A DNA stretch of 64,000 nucleotides from the NCBI GenBank assembly GCA_025642065.1, contig JAODUP010000146.1, positions 1-64,000 of the forward strand. The letters are read 5' to 3'. The position numbers were made by a program, and so were the translations under genes. Positions within the stretch are counted from its first letter, which is position 1; every line of letters begins with the position of its first letter. The notes below the pieces were generated by a model. That model was not told the origin of the DNA. It did not search any database and worked only from the letters and a program-made list of their open reading frames with translations. Origin of the DNA: Paralvinella palmiformis (Eukaryota; Annelida; Polychaeta; Terebellida; Alvinellidae). Below, piece by piece: positions 33,440 to 47,506 of the stretch.

Positions 33440-34260
33440 AATACCTATCAGTTAGTTGATGCACTGAAGAAGAAGTGAACGTTTTCCACCAATTCAAAAG
33501 TTGTTGTCGACAGCAGAGTGACCCACCAGATTGAGATAATGTGCAAAACATAGAATATAGACAAGCGGAATCCTTTTCCGAATTCATGCTTGTAAACCTG
33601 TATAGTTGCCACTCTTGTTTGAGGCATTATCGTACGATTGGCCTCTGCAGTCACCCAAGTCACTGTCGTGTTTTTTCCAAAAAGCAAAAAATACTTCCTG
33701 CAAGTTCTGCAGCACCATGGCCCTTCATCTCGCTGAACTAAATAAGCCTTCCAACCAGTTCATTTCCAAGAACAAAACGGAAGATCCAAAATAATTTATC
33801 CACATGACTCATATCTGGGGTAGAGTGGACAGAAAAGGAAACATATTTGGCATCTTTGAATTCCTCATTAATAGTGTTTAATAGCCTATTTCCCTTGAAT
33901 GTGATTGTAACTTCTGTGTGGGCATTGCTGATTTCATGTGTTGACATTCGTTTTGCTGCATTCTTCCAATCCGAGTAAACATTTGATGCAAAACCATTGT
34001 CATCTGATGAAAACGGTGAATACCACACCCACTTTCTCTTTTTCATCTTTCCAGTTGGTCGGCAACACTAAAACACGGAATTGTTAAAAACAAATATCGG
34101 TTATGCTTTCCATCCACTTGAATTGAGTTTATGATGGGATCATTTTCATTGCAGAACTCATCACTCGCCTTCCTAGACCGGTTATCCCGTACCTCCTCAG
34201 TTCCAGTTGACCGCAATCCAGGATTACATTCTACGATATAGTCACAGGAAAAATCTACTT
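33440..34260 (-). pseudogene. hAT-type transposase, ZMYM1-like (TTF domain) remnant
   Basis: From the 5' side on minus: KWVWYSPFSSDDNGFASNVY and SDWKNAAKRMSTHE at 34037-33950 correspond to the TTF-type zinc-finger region. KYVSFSVHSTPDMSHVDKLF (about 33848) carries the S-x-D/H-S-T-P-D-x-S-H-V-D motif at the start of the catalytic domain. A frame-shifted continuation at 33687-33448 ends ENVHFFFSASTN, the usual block after the conserved C-x-A-H-S region. The motif's catalytic Asp is His here (VHSTPD). Frames are broken and the C-terminus is absent. Confidence 0.72.
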
Positions 34261-34725
34261 GTGCTCACGTATTCCGAGTAGGTGGGCTTGTGTCAGGCAG
34301 TGTGAACCTTTTGATTTCGACCAGTGCTTTTGCTTCATACACATCTTTGTTTTCATGCATTTCTTTCAGAGCAGTTAGATCGGTGTCCAAATCGCAGGTA
34401 AACGTTTTGGAAGCAGAGCTTATGTCTTCCGATATCCAATTGAAATAAAGTCTGCTATTAAAGTCATTTTCCCTTTTCTCTTTTGAAATCCTGATTTGTG
34501 ACCGTAAATGCTAGCTATTTTGGCTGGTCCCAGCGGTCTCTAATGTAACCCCTAACTTCAGGGGATTCCACTTCTAACAAGGTGAGTTATATATGAGACT
34601 GTGCATGCGAATCGGGGGCGTATGTTGATTTACGTTAAACTAAATAATTTTGACGTCAACTAAATAAACAAAAAACATGTGCGGTTTTCACAATTGAACT
34701 GGTTTTATCCAAACTGAAGAAAAAA

Positions 34726-34834
34726 AATATATATATATATATATACACACAAATACAATCTAAAGTATGGTAGACCTATATTATTTATGGTTTTATTTGC
34801 TTGGCAATATATATATATATATATATATATATAT
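34726..34834. repeat. Two (AT)n tracts
   Basis: AT runs at 34728-34745 and 34808-34834; the second directly abuts the 3' end of the LINE that follows. Confidence 0.95.
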
Positions 34835-34837
34835 GGG

Positions 34838-35600
34838 GGGCGCACACCCAATTTAAATAAATGGGTTTTAAGAATCTTGCAAAATGTCTTTACTTGCTGC
34901 TAGTTTTATGTGGTTTGGCAACTCGTTCCACAGCCTGGGAGCTGATGCTCGGAAGGATCTCTCTCCGTACATTGCTGTATGGCTTCTTGGTACCCTCAAA
35001 AGTGAATAGGACTCAGATCGTAGCATTCTCACTGGTATATTTTTTTTCGATCAGATCGGATCGGAACAAAACTAGCGTTATATTTTCCCTTTTATGAGTT
35101 CGTGTCACCAGACATCCAGCACAGTTCTACATTTGCTGTAGGCGATTTGTTAGAGGGTGGGAATATTATATAAAAAGTGCATTTCCATAGTCCAGTCGAG
35201 AAATAATAAGGGCTTGGATTAGTCAGCATGTCTCATCATTTATGTACTTGCGAATAAGTCCTATATTTATTATTTGATAATGACATGACTTACATATAGA
35301 ATTCACCTGCTTCTCCATTCCTAGGGTATTATCTAATATCATCTTCAAAACGTTGATCCCGATGGAAGAGAGAGCTGGACAACTAATTAACAAACTAATT
35401 GTTCTTCTTCCCATATTCCCGTCCATGTTCGTTGTGGTTTTATTTTTATTTATCCCTCTAAAATTCTACACATTTGATTTTTTGGAGATAACATTCTCGG
35501 CTTTAGAGTTTGCAGGATTTGTTCCTCAAGGATTTCCAGAATTGCAGGATTCATCAGAGTACGGTTTTAATTATGGGCATCACAGTCAATTTGGGTAAAG
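34838..35600 (-). mobile_element. CR1-like LINE, RT C-terminus and 3' end
   Basis: On minus: DNTLGMEKQVNSICKSCHYQ and INIGLIRKYINDETC (35340-35220), then across frame breaks ERSFRASAPRLWNELPNHIK and LAASKDI (35000-34880), the standard C-terminus of CR1-type reverse transcriptases. 5' truncated and inactive. The family differs from the 14 kb element. Confidence 0.8.
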
Positions 35601-35989
35601 GGATATGGTCTTTTAACATTTATTTAAGGTCATTAATGCAACATACTTTTAGGTTTAAAGCATTTTTTTAAATGCTGTTAAATAAATATCATACCTATCT
35701 GAAACTGAACTTATCTACCCATGACTCTATCTGAGCTGTTGTTGAAATTTGGGTTAGGGACCTCTGGCTATCGCCTACATTATTGTTGCTGGGGTGACCA
35801 TAAGAGTCTTTTAGGGAAAGTGGGATGATAATGTCTGGTCGAAATGTTTTTTTTCTGATAATCAATGCTGCTAGGTGGTGGGGGGGGGGTTGAAGATTTC
35901 GGAAAGGAGATGACTAGTTTTCTTCCGTACTGGGCTGGTCAGTTGAGTAGATAACATAACAGGTTGTATATTTGTTGACAGTGAGGGCA

Positions 35990-36370
35990 GCGTGCATGGG
36001 ATGATGATGTGTGGTCTGTGTAGGTCAATTAGAGTTGGTTCAAGATGAATCTGTCGATGAGATGACTGAATGTGCCAGGGTTGTGTTCAGCATGTTGGAA
36101 GACTTCTAGATCTGTGGGTTAGTTCATTCTAGGTTCACGTGGCTTGTAACCCAGTGGAGGATTTCAGTGATAATTTCGTGATAGGTGTAGATATTTGCTG
36201 TGGAGATGATAGTGAGTGCACCCATAGATTCCGACTCTTTCATGATAAGGCTGTCTTGATATCTAGATTAGTGCAGTTTTGACTGCATGCAGCTCAGCTA
36301 ATATGATCAGAGTATAATTTGGGATTCTGCCTCTGATTTCTTTGTCTGTGTTTTTAATGTTGAGCTACAG
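35990..36370 (-). mobile_element. Possible LINE RNase H fragment
   Basis: Minus reading IRGRIPNYTLIILAELHAVK resembles the A-E-L-x-A motif of LINE-encoded RNase H, and GYKPREPRMN-like pieces follow. Similarity is weak and many stops intervene. Confidence 0.35.
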
Positions 36371-36424
36371 CACAAAGGGGCTAGAGTATAATTTATTGTA
36401 GGATATAAAAGTAAAAATAAAAAT

Positions 36425-36880
36425 TTTATCACACGTTACACACCCTTTTGTTAATAACTTATAAATCTATTAATGATATGGCGCCAGAATACCTGTGTGA
36501 ACTGGTGTCCATTAGAAAGTCATCCCCGAAAACTCGGGTCATCCAGTCAGATACTATTGCAGGTGCCAGTGTCTCGGCTCAAGTCATATGGTGATTGTGC
36601 GTTGTGTTGCAGCCCCCACTTTGTTGAATAGTTGCCGGCAAATATTAGAAATGCGTCGTTTCTTGAAACTTTTAAATCTTTTCTAAAAACACACCTATTT
36701 AAGGTCACTTTCACAGATAAATAATTATTATCTTTTAAATCATTACAGGGTTTTTACAGACATTATTTGTGGTATTATTAAATTACATATTATTTGTACA
36801 GCGCATTTGAATGGCTCCTGCTAGTAAGGGCGCTTTATTAGATATACATTATTATTATTATTGTTACACACATGCATTTA
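36425..36880 (+). mobile_element. CR1/L2-type LINE 3' end
   Basis: Plus strand: NDMAPEYLCELVSIRKSSPK, then in another frame RLKSYGDCALCCS-like and AAPTLLNSCRQILEMRR-like pieces, and FLKTFKSFLKTHLFKVTFTD, followed by 3' untranslated sequence with a short TTATTATTATTATTG tail. A 5'-truncated copy. Confidence 0.75.
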
Positions 36881-37605
36881 TTTTATTTAGTATCTAGCAA
36901 GATTTAGAGTTATCCCCCCTTCCTTTAATCAGTGGTGCCATCATACAATCTGGACTTGGATACTAACAATGTAATACCTCACACTCTACTTAACAAACAA
37001 AATGATAGCCGCTAGGGGAAATTGCCGGACTGCCCCAACGTATCCAGGTAAATAGTTATCTTAAATTTTCCAGTAGATATCTGTGCCTATAAGAACTACA
37101 ATTTGATAGCAAACACAGTGATACACCAAAACTGTCATTTTACCTGATTATTTAGCAAACCATAATCTTAACCCCGAACAGGCACAGCAAATGACCAGGA
37201 TGTATATATGATTCCTTATTACAGATTTTTAAGCACGACCTGTGCATAATCTGCTTTGAGATGTCTAAAAGGATTTTATTTTTCCATAAACAACCCTGCA
37301 CTTTAAAGGAGTAAGCATCTTGTAAATTCAAAAGTACAACTCCAGAATTTTATAATATCTAGTAAAGAGAAATTCTTGAAGATTAATGATTTCTAGAACA
37401 ATATATTTATTTATAGTCAATTATTTATATTTTTACAGTACATCCACTTGAACCAAAAATGTTACAATTGATTAATACAAGATGATTTTATGAGGTTAAA
37501 ACTTCTTATTACACACACTATTCAAATTAAATAAAGAATTAGTTTTTTACATATTTTTATGACCCCAATGTCACTGCTAACAATACAATGCTGCCAGAAG
37601 GGTGT
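36881..37605. other. Downstream flank of LTN1
   Basis: Presumed 3' untranslated region and flank of LTN1. AATAAA on the minus strand occurs at 37411-37406, about 200 bases past the stop codon. No other feature seen. Confidence 0.45.
37406..37411 (-). terminator. LTN1: Candidate LTN1 polyadenylation signal
   Basis: AATAAA on the minus strand, about 200 bases after the LTN1 stop. Position is reasonable but AT-rich sequence makes chance hits common. Confidence 0.35.
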
Positions 37606-37612
37606 TGATTAA

Positions 37613-37672
37613 CTAAAACAGATTTCTACACATCGGACATGAAGAATTATTGCTCGTGTTGAACCATTTGTA
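37613..37672 (-). CDS. LTN1: LTN1 exon 26 (RING-CH end, stop)
   Basis: Acceptor TATTTTCAG/TACAAATGG; encodes [19 protein letters not shown] and then TAG. Supplies the last C-x2-C ligand pair. Confidence 0.97.
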   Translation of the reverse strand, partial: YKWFNTSNNSSCPMCRNLF

Positions 37673-40600
37673 CTGAAAATAAACAAAAAAACAAGAACAA
37701 AATAACGATCTGGAGTCATTAATAAAACAATCAAATAAAATACTGCATAAAATACATTTTGTTTAGTTTTCTTAGCCCAGAAAGCAACAAAATTAAATAA
37801 AACACACACAATATAATGATGAAATTACCTCACACATACACACACACACACAATAGTGACTAACACTTACCAAACAGGCAGAATGGAAGCGTTTCTTGCA
37901 TGTTTTACACTTTAACTTGGGCAGCTGACAGTTAGACCCATGTATAACAGAGAAGCATATCATACATTCTTCGACTCCCTCAAACCTCTTGTTAACATTA
38001 CGCCTCCATAGTGTTAGACCATCCAGAATGGAACCATTCTGAAGTGAGAAAAAAAAGCCACTCTCCATAACAAATCTACATAATAATGTTAATTAATGAC
38101 ACACAGACTAGTCATCAGGTTTAAAAGGGCAAAAATCATTTTCAATAATAAGGGATTTAATCAATATTTGGATTATATCCAAGCGTATGTGTTATTAATA
38201 ACAACCTGCCGATGCAAGAATGTTGTCAGCTGGAGCATCCAGTTGCGCCACTGAGCAGTGGCAACACCTATTCTTTTTCCACATTCAACTGTGATCTGAC
38301 CGAGTGGATGATTGTTTGGTAGAGTAACGACAAGTTCCATGGTCAGTTCTTCTACAGTGTAAGTGGCAGCTACTTCTCTGGCTGCAGGACGTGTCTTAAT
38401 CTGAAAGGCAACTTACCACTTCATTAGCTTCTAATTAATGAATTTCTGCTTAAAAACAATATGTGCTAGATTCAAGCACCACATTTTTAGTTTGAGTTTA
38501 GCAAATTTATAACTAGTTTTGGCTATTTTGAACTATCTTCAATATACTCCACTGCATTATTTGCCACTCAGAATGAGACAAATAATCCTGAACTCATTTA
38601 TTAAAACAATCCATTATTTATATCACTCTAGTGACTGTTTTCACAAAATAATGAGTAAGTCGAGCACAAATTGGGGTTAAGGTTAACAGCTTTAATAAAA
38701 CAAAAATATATTGCTGCCTGAAAATATTTTTCACTATAAACAAAAGTTAAATACCGTCATGTTATCAAGTTTAACATTGGCATCTTGAACAGCTCTTATT
38801 TCTAGATTACACAGGACTGGACTGACATATTTTGTAGTGTATCTGTAAAATGGTAATGGTTACCAAAAAACATTTCAGTATTGTCATTATTATTATGATA
38901 TTATTATTTTTAAAGAAAATTATAAATCACCCAAAACAAAATTGGTTGTGGTGAAGAATACATAAAGATTACATAAAATAAAAAATTTGGAGTTAAAAAA
39001 TGGCAACAGTTAAGAATAATATGTAATAAAGTAAAAACATTAATACAATAACATCTAATTGACTAAATTGATAACAAAAAATAGATAAATCATGACCTCA
39101 TCTGAAATCATCATTAACTTTCTTTGTTTATGAAGATCCATTAGGCCATTGTTTTGGAATATTTGTTCTACAAAACTGCTAAAACACACTGCCAAGAAAT
39201 AAAATAAACTTCTATTCTTTTGATTATTATTTTCGTGTCAAACAAGTATTCAAAAAACAATGGCCATACCAGGTAATAATGACTGATATTCACTGAAATA
39301 CTGACATCAGGAAACCCTACCTGTTGGCAATCATAGACATTCTCTTGTCTATGCTATTATACCAGTGACGTATTAAGGCTGGCAAATCCTGTAAGGCATG
39401 GAAATAGACAGCACAGGACATGTGAAGAAGATCTACTTCTTTTCTGGCATCTAATAAAAAAAACATGTGCAGACAAGTTGTGAAAAATGTTGACATAAAT
39501 CTGGAGACAACCAAGCCTGAACAAACAAACTACCAAATTACTCTTATATTAATTCCAGATGGATAGTGTTGACCAGTAATATTAAGCTAATAATGCGTAA
39601 TACACATCCACTGGGCCTCAACATAAGCATATTAAATAAATAAATGGAGAATTTTGTTTCCACTACAACATTAGCCTATAGAACCAATGTTTTGTCAGGA
39701 TAGAGATTAGACCACAATCAAATACAGTATTACCTGTCATATATCTCTATTACTGAGTAGAATATTAAACATTTCTTAATGCTATTAATGACATATGAAT
39801 CAGAAGAACTTATCTAAACTGAGATAGATATCAGATGGGACTAAATCTTCTCTAAATACGTGTTAATACTACTAAATCAATTATCAAAATATCTGTCTAG
39901 GTACAGATTAGCTTAAGTATTGTTGTTTTATGGCTACTGTTATGCAGACACAGAGCGAATGTTAAGATTAACTTTTGCCTGAACAATAAAAGCTTATTAA
40001 TCAATATCCTAGCTATCATCAAGATCATTTTCAAAAACATCAGTCATTTTAAGCCAGATTCTTGTCTTAACAGTTGGTATTTATTGATGTAACAGGTTTC
40101 AATGTATTACAAATACCATCGTGTAAAAGAGCTTAATGATGATGATTAATATAAAAGACCTTTCTTTAGTTTCAGTACACAAAATGTCTGTCAGATCCGA
40201 CTTGCCTCGGGCATCAAGTAATGGTTCTTCTTCAAACATGCTCCTCGTGTTGGTAGGTTTCTCCTTATTTTTCACTGAAGCATCGCACAGTGGTAGAACT
40301 GGGTTTTCTGGCAATATCTTGTACAGAATTTCCAGCAGAACTTCAACCAGGTTGCAATTTCGTAAATACTGGGCATACTCTGCTCGCAACTAAAATAAAA
40401 CAATCACCCTGCTAACCAATAGGTATGCACATAAATTAATACAAGATGCAAAAATTCTAATTTCTTTCACAGTTGGTATAAATCTTTGAAAATAACTCTG
40501 AAAGGATTCTACCCAGATTTTGCATCATTAATTTAATAAAAAGTACTTGCTCCATTTATCTGGCTTGTGCCTATTGACCAGAATGAATGAATGTTGTTTA

Positions 40601-41812
40601 ACGACACATTGGCACAATTTAGGCCATTCAGTGTCCTAGAATGCTTTTGTGCCTAGTGACCAGAGTAAACCATTCATCAAAATGGTAACCACCCAACATA
40701 ATATTTGTTTTCATAAGATTATTATTTACTAAATATTTTTGGTAGGATAGAAAACCAAGATTAATTAGATATGGGATATATATAATTTTGTAAGATATGT
40801 CTTTCTTTCAGGCTTCACCCTTTAACAAGCCATGTTTTGTATAATAGTAGGAAAGCCACCACACAGAATGATTGCCAGATTTTGAGATATGGGACCTCTG
40901 CCTTGTTTAAAATACTACACTCACACATACACACACAGAGAGAGGGGGAGTAGGGAGAGCTAGTAGACTCAGAAGAACTTTAAGTCTTTTAAAATAGTAT
41001 TAACTGAGTGACAAGCTCCATTTTTCAAAAAGGAATTTATCTCCTATTTTTGCCAGCAGAAGATACAAATCTGTAAATTGGCTCATATCTAGAAACGTTA
41101 CAATTCTTGTTTGTAAAAAAGATGTCTGGATCAACATCTTACATATTATTTCATGACATCAGAGCAATTATGTAAGAAAAGTAGATAAGTTATTTTGAAG
41201 ATATAATTGTGACTATAAATGATGTTTTACGGCCACTTTTGAGCACAAGATAGGCTAAATGGGCCGAGCAACTTCCAAAGGTAATGAGACGAAGTGAAAG
41301 ATGAAACAACCTTCAGATATGCCCACGCCGTGATTTGAACACGGTGGTAGTGATCTGTGGTCCAGCACGCTACCACTAGACCATGGAGGCACCCCCTGTG
41401 ACTGTAAATGGGAATGCTGAATATTTATAACTGATTTATTCCATGTTTTTTGGTAATTATGACCGAGCAATAAAATAGGCCCACCCTCAATTATAATAAG
41501 TCCACCTAATTTACTACCAAGATAAATGGATAACTTTTAAAATAAAGTGAAGTTCTCAATTAAACCATTCACAACAACAACAAACCTCAACTTTGGCTCC
41601 TCTGAATAAAGCCAATAATAACTGCCATGACAGAAGGTAACCCATAGTTATAACATATTCGTCACTCTCAATATCTATTACAAGATGTTCTCCCATAGGA
41701 ACATCATGTAATAAGGAGTTCAAATCCTGGCTACTCCCAAGTAAGGAAGTCATCAAAGCAATTGGTGGAGATCTAGAAATAGAACTTCTTTATATAAATA
41801 AAAAATAAGATT

Positions 41813-41900
<88 letters not shown>

Positions 41901-42733
41901 CAAGAAAAACAATAATTTCTAATTTCACAGGTTAAATAATATAATTATCTTGGAATATAACCTACCGCATGGGCTTGTCATCTTCATCAGGGATGTCCAG
42001 TTTATCATCATACTGTGATAATTCGGGCATCAAACTAGACATAACAATAACAATAATAATAAGATTCATAGTAATACTAATAAATGATAATAAACAAGAA
42101 TAAGATTATTAAAATCAAATCAAGAAGAAAAGAAACAACAAATTCTTTTATCATTAGATTACTATTTTATTGTATAATTGTATTTTGCAAAACAAAAGAT
42201 GCGCTGACACAATGCTATTCTGTTGTTAGTTTACAAATTTGTATTTCAGGCTAAAGTAAGACTTGCTTAACACAAATAGAAGTATCAACATAGTGGCTTC
42301 ACATGTTATCAAATGAGACCATGATGATGAATACACTTCTTTTTATTGTGAGTGCATAAATTAATTTCTGAATTAGAATTAGGACAAGTCTAAAATGGAA
42401 CTCAAATGGAACATCCAACGTTTAGTATAAACACACACACACACACACAAACCTTAATAGTAGCTTATAAGAAGTTAATTGCACAGATCTGTTGGGATTC
42501 AGCAATAATGGACACAGGTGATTCAGTGTTGTTTGATAAGATTCGGGTAAGTGACATTCATCTTCAGCGATCAACTTCACAGGAAGACTGTTCTGTCTGA
42601 GATGAGGAACAGGACACCAAGACACAGCTGATGACAGGCTTATTAACATCAGGTTTGTACTGGGACCTGGTGTGGTGTGTATACCTCCTGAAACAATATG
42701 TTTACAGTAATAGGTGTATGCTGTGTGTCTGTG

Positions 42734-42785
<52 letters not shown>

Positions 42786-45700
42786 AATTACACCCACACA
42801 CAGAGAGAGTTATCCAAAATTAAGAAAGCATTAACTTCTTAAACATTATAGCAGCCACAAAACATATCTGTTTAATGATTGAGACGTATTTTTAGACTAA
42901 GCACTATTCAGACCTGAGATTATGTTTGAAGGGTGACTCTTTAGGGATATATCCCACATATGATTGGTATTCAAAAACACAGCCTGTACATTTGCAGTGC
43001 AATACCTTAACCTCTGTGCTATCAGACTACCTACATAAATGTTCAGCATCATACCTGCCACTTCAACAAACAGAGGAAGGAGTAAACTATATATTCCTTC
43101 ACTGAAGAACTCCAGCCATTCTGTAACCAAATTATCATTAGCTCCTTTCTGCTGCATTGGTATTGTTGAAGACAAATACTGGGCTACTCGTTCGAGTAAG
43201 TGGAATGCCGTCACTGCAAATGTTTGCATCTTTAATTCTGAGCACATGCCTGTCTCACCATCACAACAACTCTGAAACAAGTTTGTCAGTTAGTTCCTCA
43301 CCAAGGTGATGTGTTGTATAATAAAGCACTACCTGGCCCAGTTAGTCGAAGAGTTTACATCCATTCACCAGCGCATCATGCATAATAAAATGTTTCTATC
43401 CAATAGGATAACTATAACAAATTGATTAACCTGTATCCATGCTATCAAGCTACACAGTATGAAGTCCCAAGCTTCATTTGTCAACTCGGCGGCTTCTTTC
43501 TCTATCAGCAACCAGATATAACGCATCAGTTCCACATTAAAGGAAACATCTTGCCACTGCTGCTCACTCACATGACTGAAACATAGAATATACAGGAACA
43601 AATCATCATGGGTCAAATCTGACAATTTCCCCCCATACATTCAACACAACTATTTCTGTAAAGTGATAAACATCCAACATAAACCTCAGAGTAATATATC
43701 AAAGACTACTCCCTTGATTCAAACAACATTTAGTCCTGTATGATAGTCTTAGTATTATCATTATTGTAGTTCAGCCTTTTAGTAAACATAGGCAATAATC
43801 TTGCATTCCATGTAAAGTACCTATGAAAGGTAATCCTGACATATCTTACTATATAAATGCTTTCATCATCATCATCATCATCATCATCACAATCTTCATC
43901 TGCAGTATTTTTATTCTGGTGTAATGCAACTTAACTAAACCAATTTCTGTTTAAGTATCAGGAAAATACCAGTTTAAATTGGTGGCTTCTTTTCTCCAGT
44001 TCTATGTCTCTCACCATCTAGTAGTGAATGACATACACGGTCGAGTGTTCTTATGATTGCAAGCATTAGCACAATTACATGGTCCACCTATATAGTACAA
44101 CCCATACAGCCCTGGTTATACCATAGATTTAATCATTTGTGTTAACTTTGATAAGATTAATTTTAGCAAACAAGTTCTAAACAAACACATTTTTTCAGAT
44201 GTTGCACATATTCAATGGCTTTGATAAATAGAACAAAAGTAATAAATATTTAATGTTTTCACGTTTTTCTTGTAAATTTGTCAGTGAACTAGTCAAGATA
44301 TATTTAAAAAAACATAATCTGTTTAAGTAGTTCATATAAAATATAATTCAAAGGAATACAAATTATTTTAAACTTACACTGAATAGTGAATGAATCTACA
44401 ACCAACAATTTATAGAAATTTTAGTTTGGTTTAGTAATTAGCATACTGTATTTGACATATTTACCACATATGCCTTAATAAGTGCACACAACAGTTTTGG
44501 TAAGGAGAGATCAACAAACAACGAGAATTAGGGATAATATAACATACGCTTAGCAATGTCTCACAACTGATTTATCTAGCAGTGTTTAGAGTTCATTCAA
44601 ACAAGTGGGGAAGTCGACCAATCAGAGGCATTTTTACCATTATCCCCAACTACAAAAAGCCCCGCAACATGCTAAAAACAACCTACATCAATATAAAACA
44701 CCAGAAAATTGATGCGTAGAGTTATGGTCTTTCGAATGCTGAAAAGTTGTTAACAGTTAGAAGACACGGATTTGAAACGATTCAAGTTTATCAAATTATC
44801 AATATTCTTTGAGAGAAGGTTGTGGATTTCAAGACCATAAATAAGAAAAGTATATTATTCACAACAGATCTAGTGCTTCAAAGGGAATGGTTATGAGCTA
44901 CATGCTTAGGCAACAAAAACTTCATTCACAATTTTTTTAGTGAATTATGTACTTAATACGCATGCATTACTAGTTCATTATTTGAATGTTAATCATGAAA
45001 CAATGCAAACTGGATTGAAAAGGTGATGTTAGACCATAAAATATGACTGGTATTAGAATAAACATTCTGATTTTCTCATAGTTCAGTATGGACAAGTTAT
45101 TCTATATTTTGATAATAAAGTGCTGCAGAATTATGTACAAAAGTTGGTATCAATAAGCTAATACTAGGAATGCAATGGGATTATAGTAAGATATATCCAG
45201 TTTATCATACCTGGGGATCACACCCACTAACTACATGACCAGTAAAAGGTCTGTGATATCTGCTTACCAATCAAAGAGGAAAATTTCTTCATGTTCCTGC
45301 CTGCACATCCGAAAGTGATCCAGAATCAATATCAGTGTCTGTACAGGGATAATTTTTCGGAGTGAGTTATCATCTGTCTGTGATGCAACAAACTGGCCTT
45401 CGCTCTGAATTATTCTACACAATATTGATAGCGAACTACGACAACCTGAAATAAACAATGAATCTCAGGATATGAATTATGATGTAATGATAATACAATT
45501 TTATATAGGACATGTTAATCAACAAAGACAAGATGGTCAAATTTCTTTCATATTAAGTGTTTTTACAGAGTAGGAAGCATCTCAACACACACACACACAC
45601 ACACACACACAAATTCATCTCCAACAAGTATCCCTCTTCATTTGAGTACATTCTGTACATCTACAGTCATGTGGAGTATGAGTAATAAGTTTGAATAAAT

Positions 45701-47436
45701 CATCTTAAAATTATATTATCACCACAAGTAACACTAACAGGCTACTAATATGGCAGAATTAAGGATAAGGGAGAGCACAATCTACAATCAATCAGCTAAA
45801 ATCAGTCATAATCTACAAATAAATGAGGACACATCCAAGTGCGAGATGTTCTTAGATCATGGTAGAGTATTGAGGTAAACATGGCATACTGAACTATTGT
45901 CAAAACTAGAAGTGTTCGGTGTAAATGAGAGATCTACTGGGTAGGCAATATTTAATGATTGTGAGTCACATTAATACACAACTTAAGTTTAAGAGTACCA
46001 CAACAGGTCTACATTCTGCTGTGTGTGTGTGTGTGTGTGCACACATGCGCTCATGTGCATGTGTGGATGATGCTGAACTTATGATTAATCTGCAACATAA
46101 TCCAAACAAGATGGATATAAATGATCAAGACACGAACAAACTACACCATTGAGCTGAAACAATCTATGCAATGCCCAGTTATAATGATAGATGACTAGAA
46201 TCAGTGTTACCTTGGTCACAACTAGGAATAACTTTTGATGAGACATTATCCTGGAAAAGAGAGCCAGATCCCATTATGTCTTTACTCCCAAAACAACACG
46301 AGAAAGGTGCAAGCATGAAGGAGAAATAAAGAGATCTAAAGAAGTCTGCAATACCTCAACTGAGGTAAAAGAAGATATTCCATCAACCATACTCATATGA
46401 GATTGAGTCACCAGAAACAACAGTTGAATAACTTTGGTATCAATTGCTCACCATATTGTGCTCATTGTGATAACCATATTGAAAAAGTGACACACCATCT
46501 TTTGAGCTGTACCATATACTAATACACATACATACGATATACTTTGATCAGTAGAGGAGATAATGGGGAGGCATTGTATGGCTTTGAAAATAATCAGTGA
46601 TGTCACAATAAATTACTACTTGAACTTGAAAATGATAGCAACTTAAACAAAAAAGAAAACATTGAGATATTCCTAGCAGTTGAAACCTAAATAAAAAAAC
46701 AAGTGATTTTAAACAGAGATATAAGTCATAAAGTACTTTTCTATGGTTACAGTTATGTATGTATATGTCAGTAATAATATAACATTGTATGATATGTCAG
46801 TATTAGTAATATTAGTTAATAATATCATAAAAACCTCCATATTAGGCAGATAAGTCAATATACATTTTTTAACCTGGAATTCTTTCCTTGTGCATGTATA
46901 TGTTGAGATCGACTTCTGAAGTATTGGGTTGCGAGTTTTTTAAGTGTTTTCTGTCTCTTAATATGATTAATATCCCTCAAAATTGCAATAATTCTCATCA
47001 TCCATGAAAAAGCTGGCCCAGTCTTAGTATGGAATCTCATGTTATCCATTACATCCACAGTTTCAGCAACACCTTCCCCAAGAAAATCTTCATATAGATC
47101 GTCATCTTCCAGTCTGTCAATTTTGTTGGAAAATCGACACTTGTGCACCATTTCTTCTGGAATATGCTCCCACCCAATGACCAGGGGAATTGATGGTCTC
47201 TTTAGGTTACCAGTAGCTGTCAGTGGTTTATCACCCTCTGTCATCCAATCATTCCATAGTTTCCGCATTTCACCCTTAAATGGCTTGTTTAGGCATACAG
47301 CCAACTACTGCAGTGGTGATGTACACATTTATTCAAAGCTGTCTACATTTTGGTGTATAGACTAGCTCCGTAACATCTGGTCCTTTTTGTCCTCGGCCTT
47401 TTAAATATTTTTTCTGCTTTCTAATCTCTAATGTAA

Positions 47437-47506
<70 letters not shown>

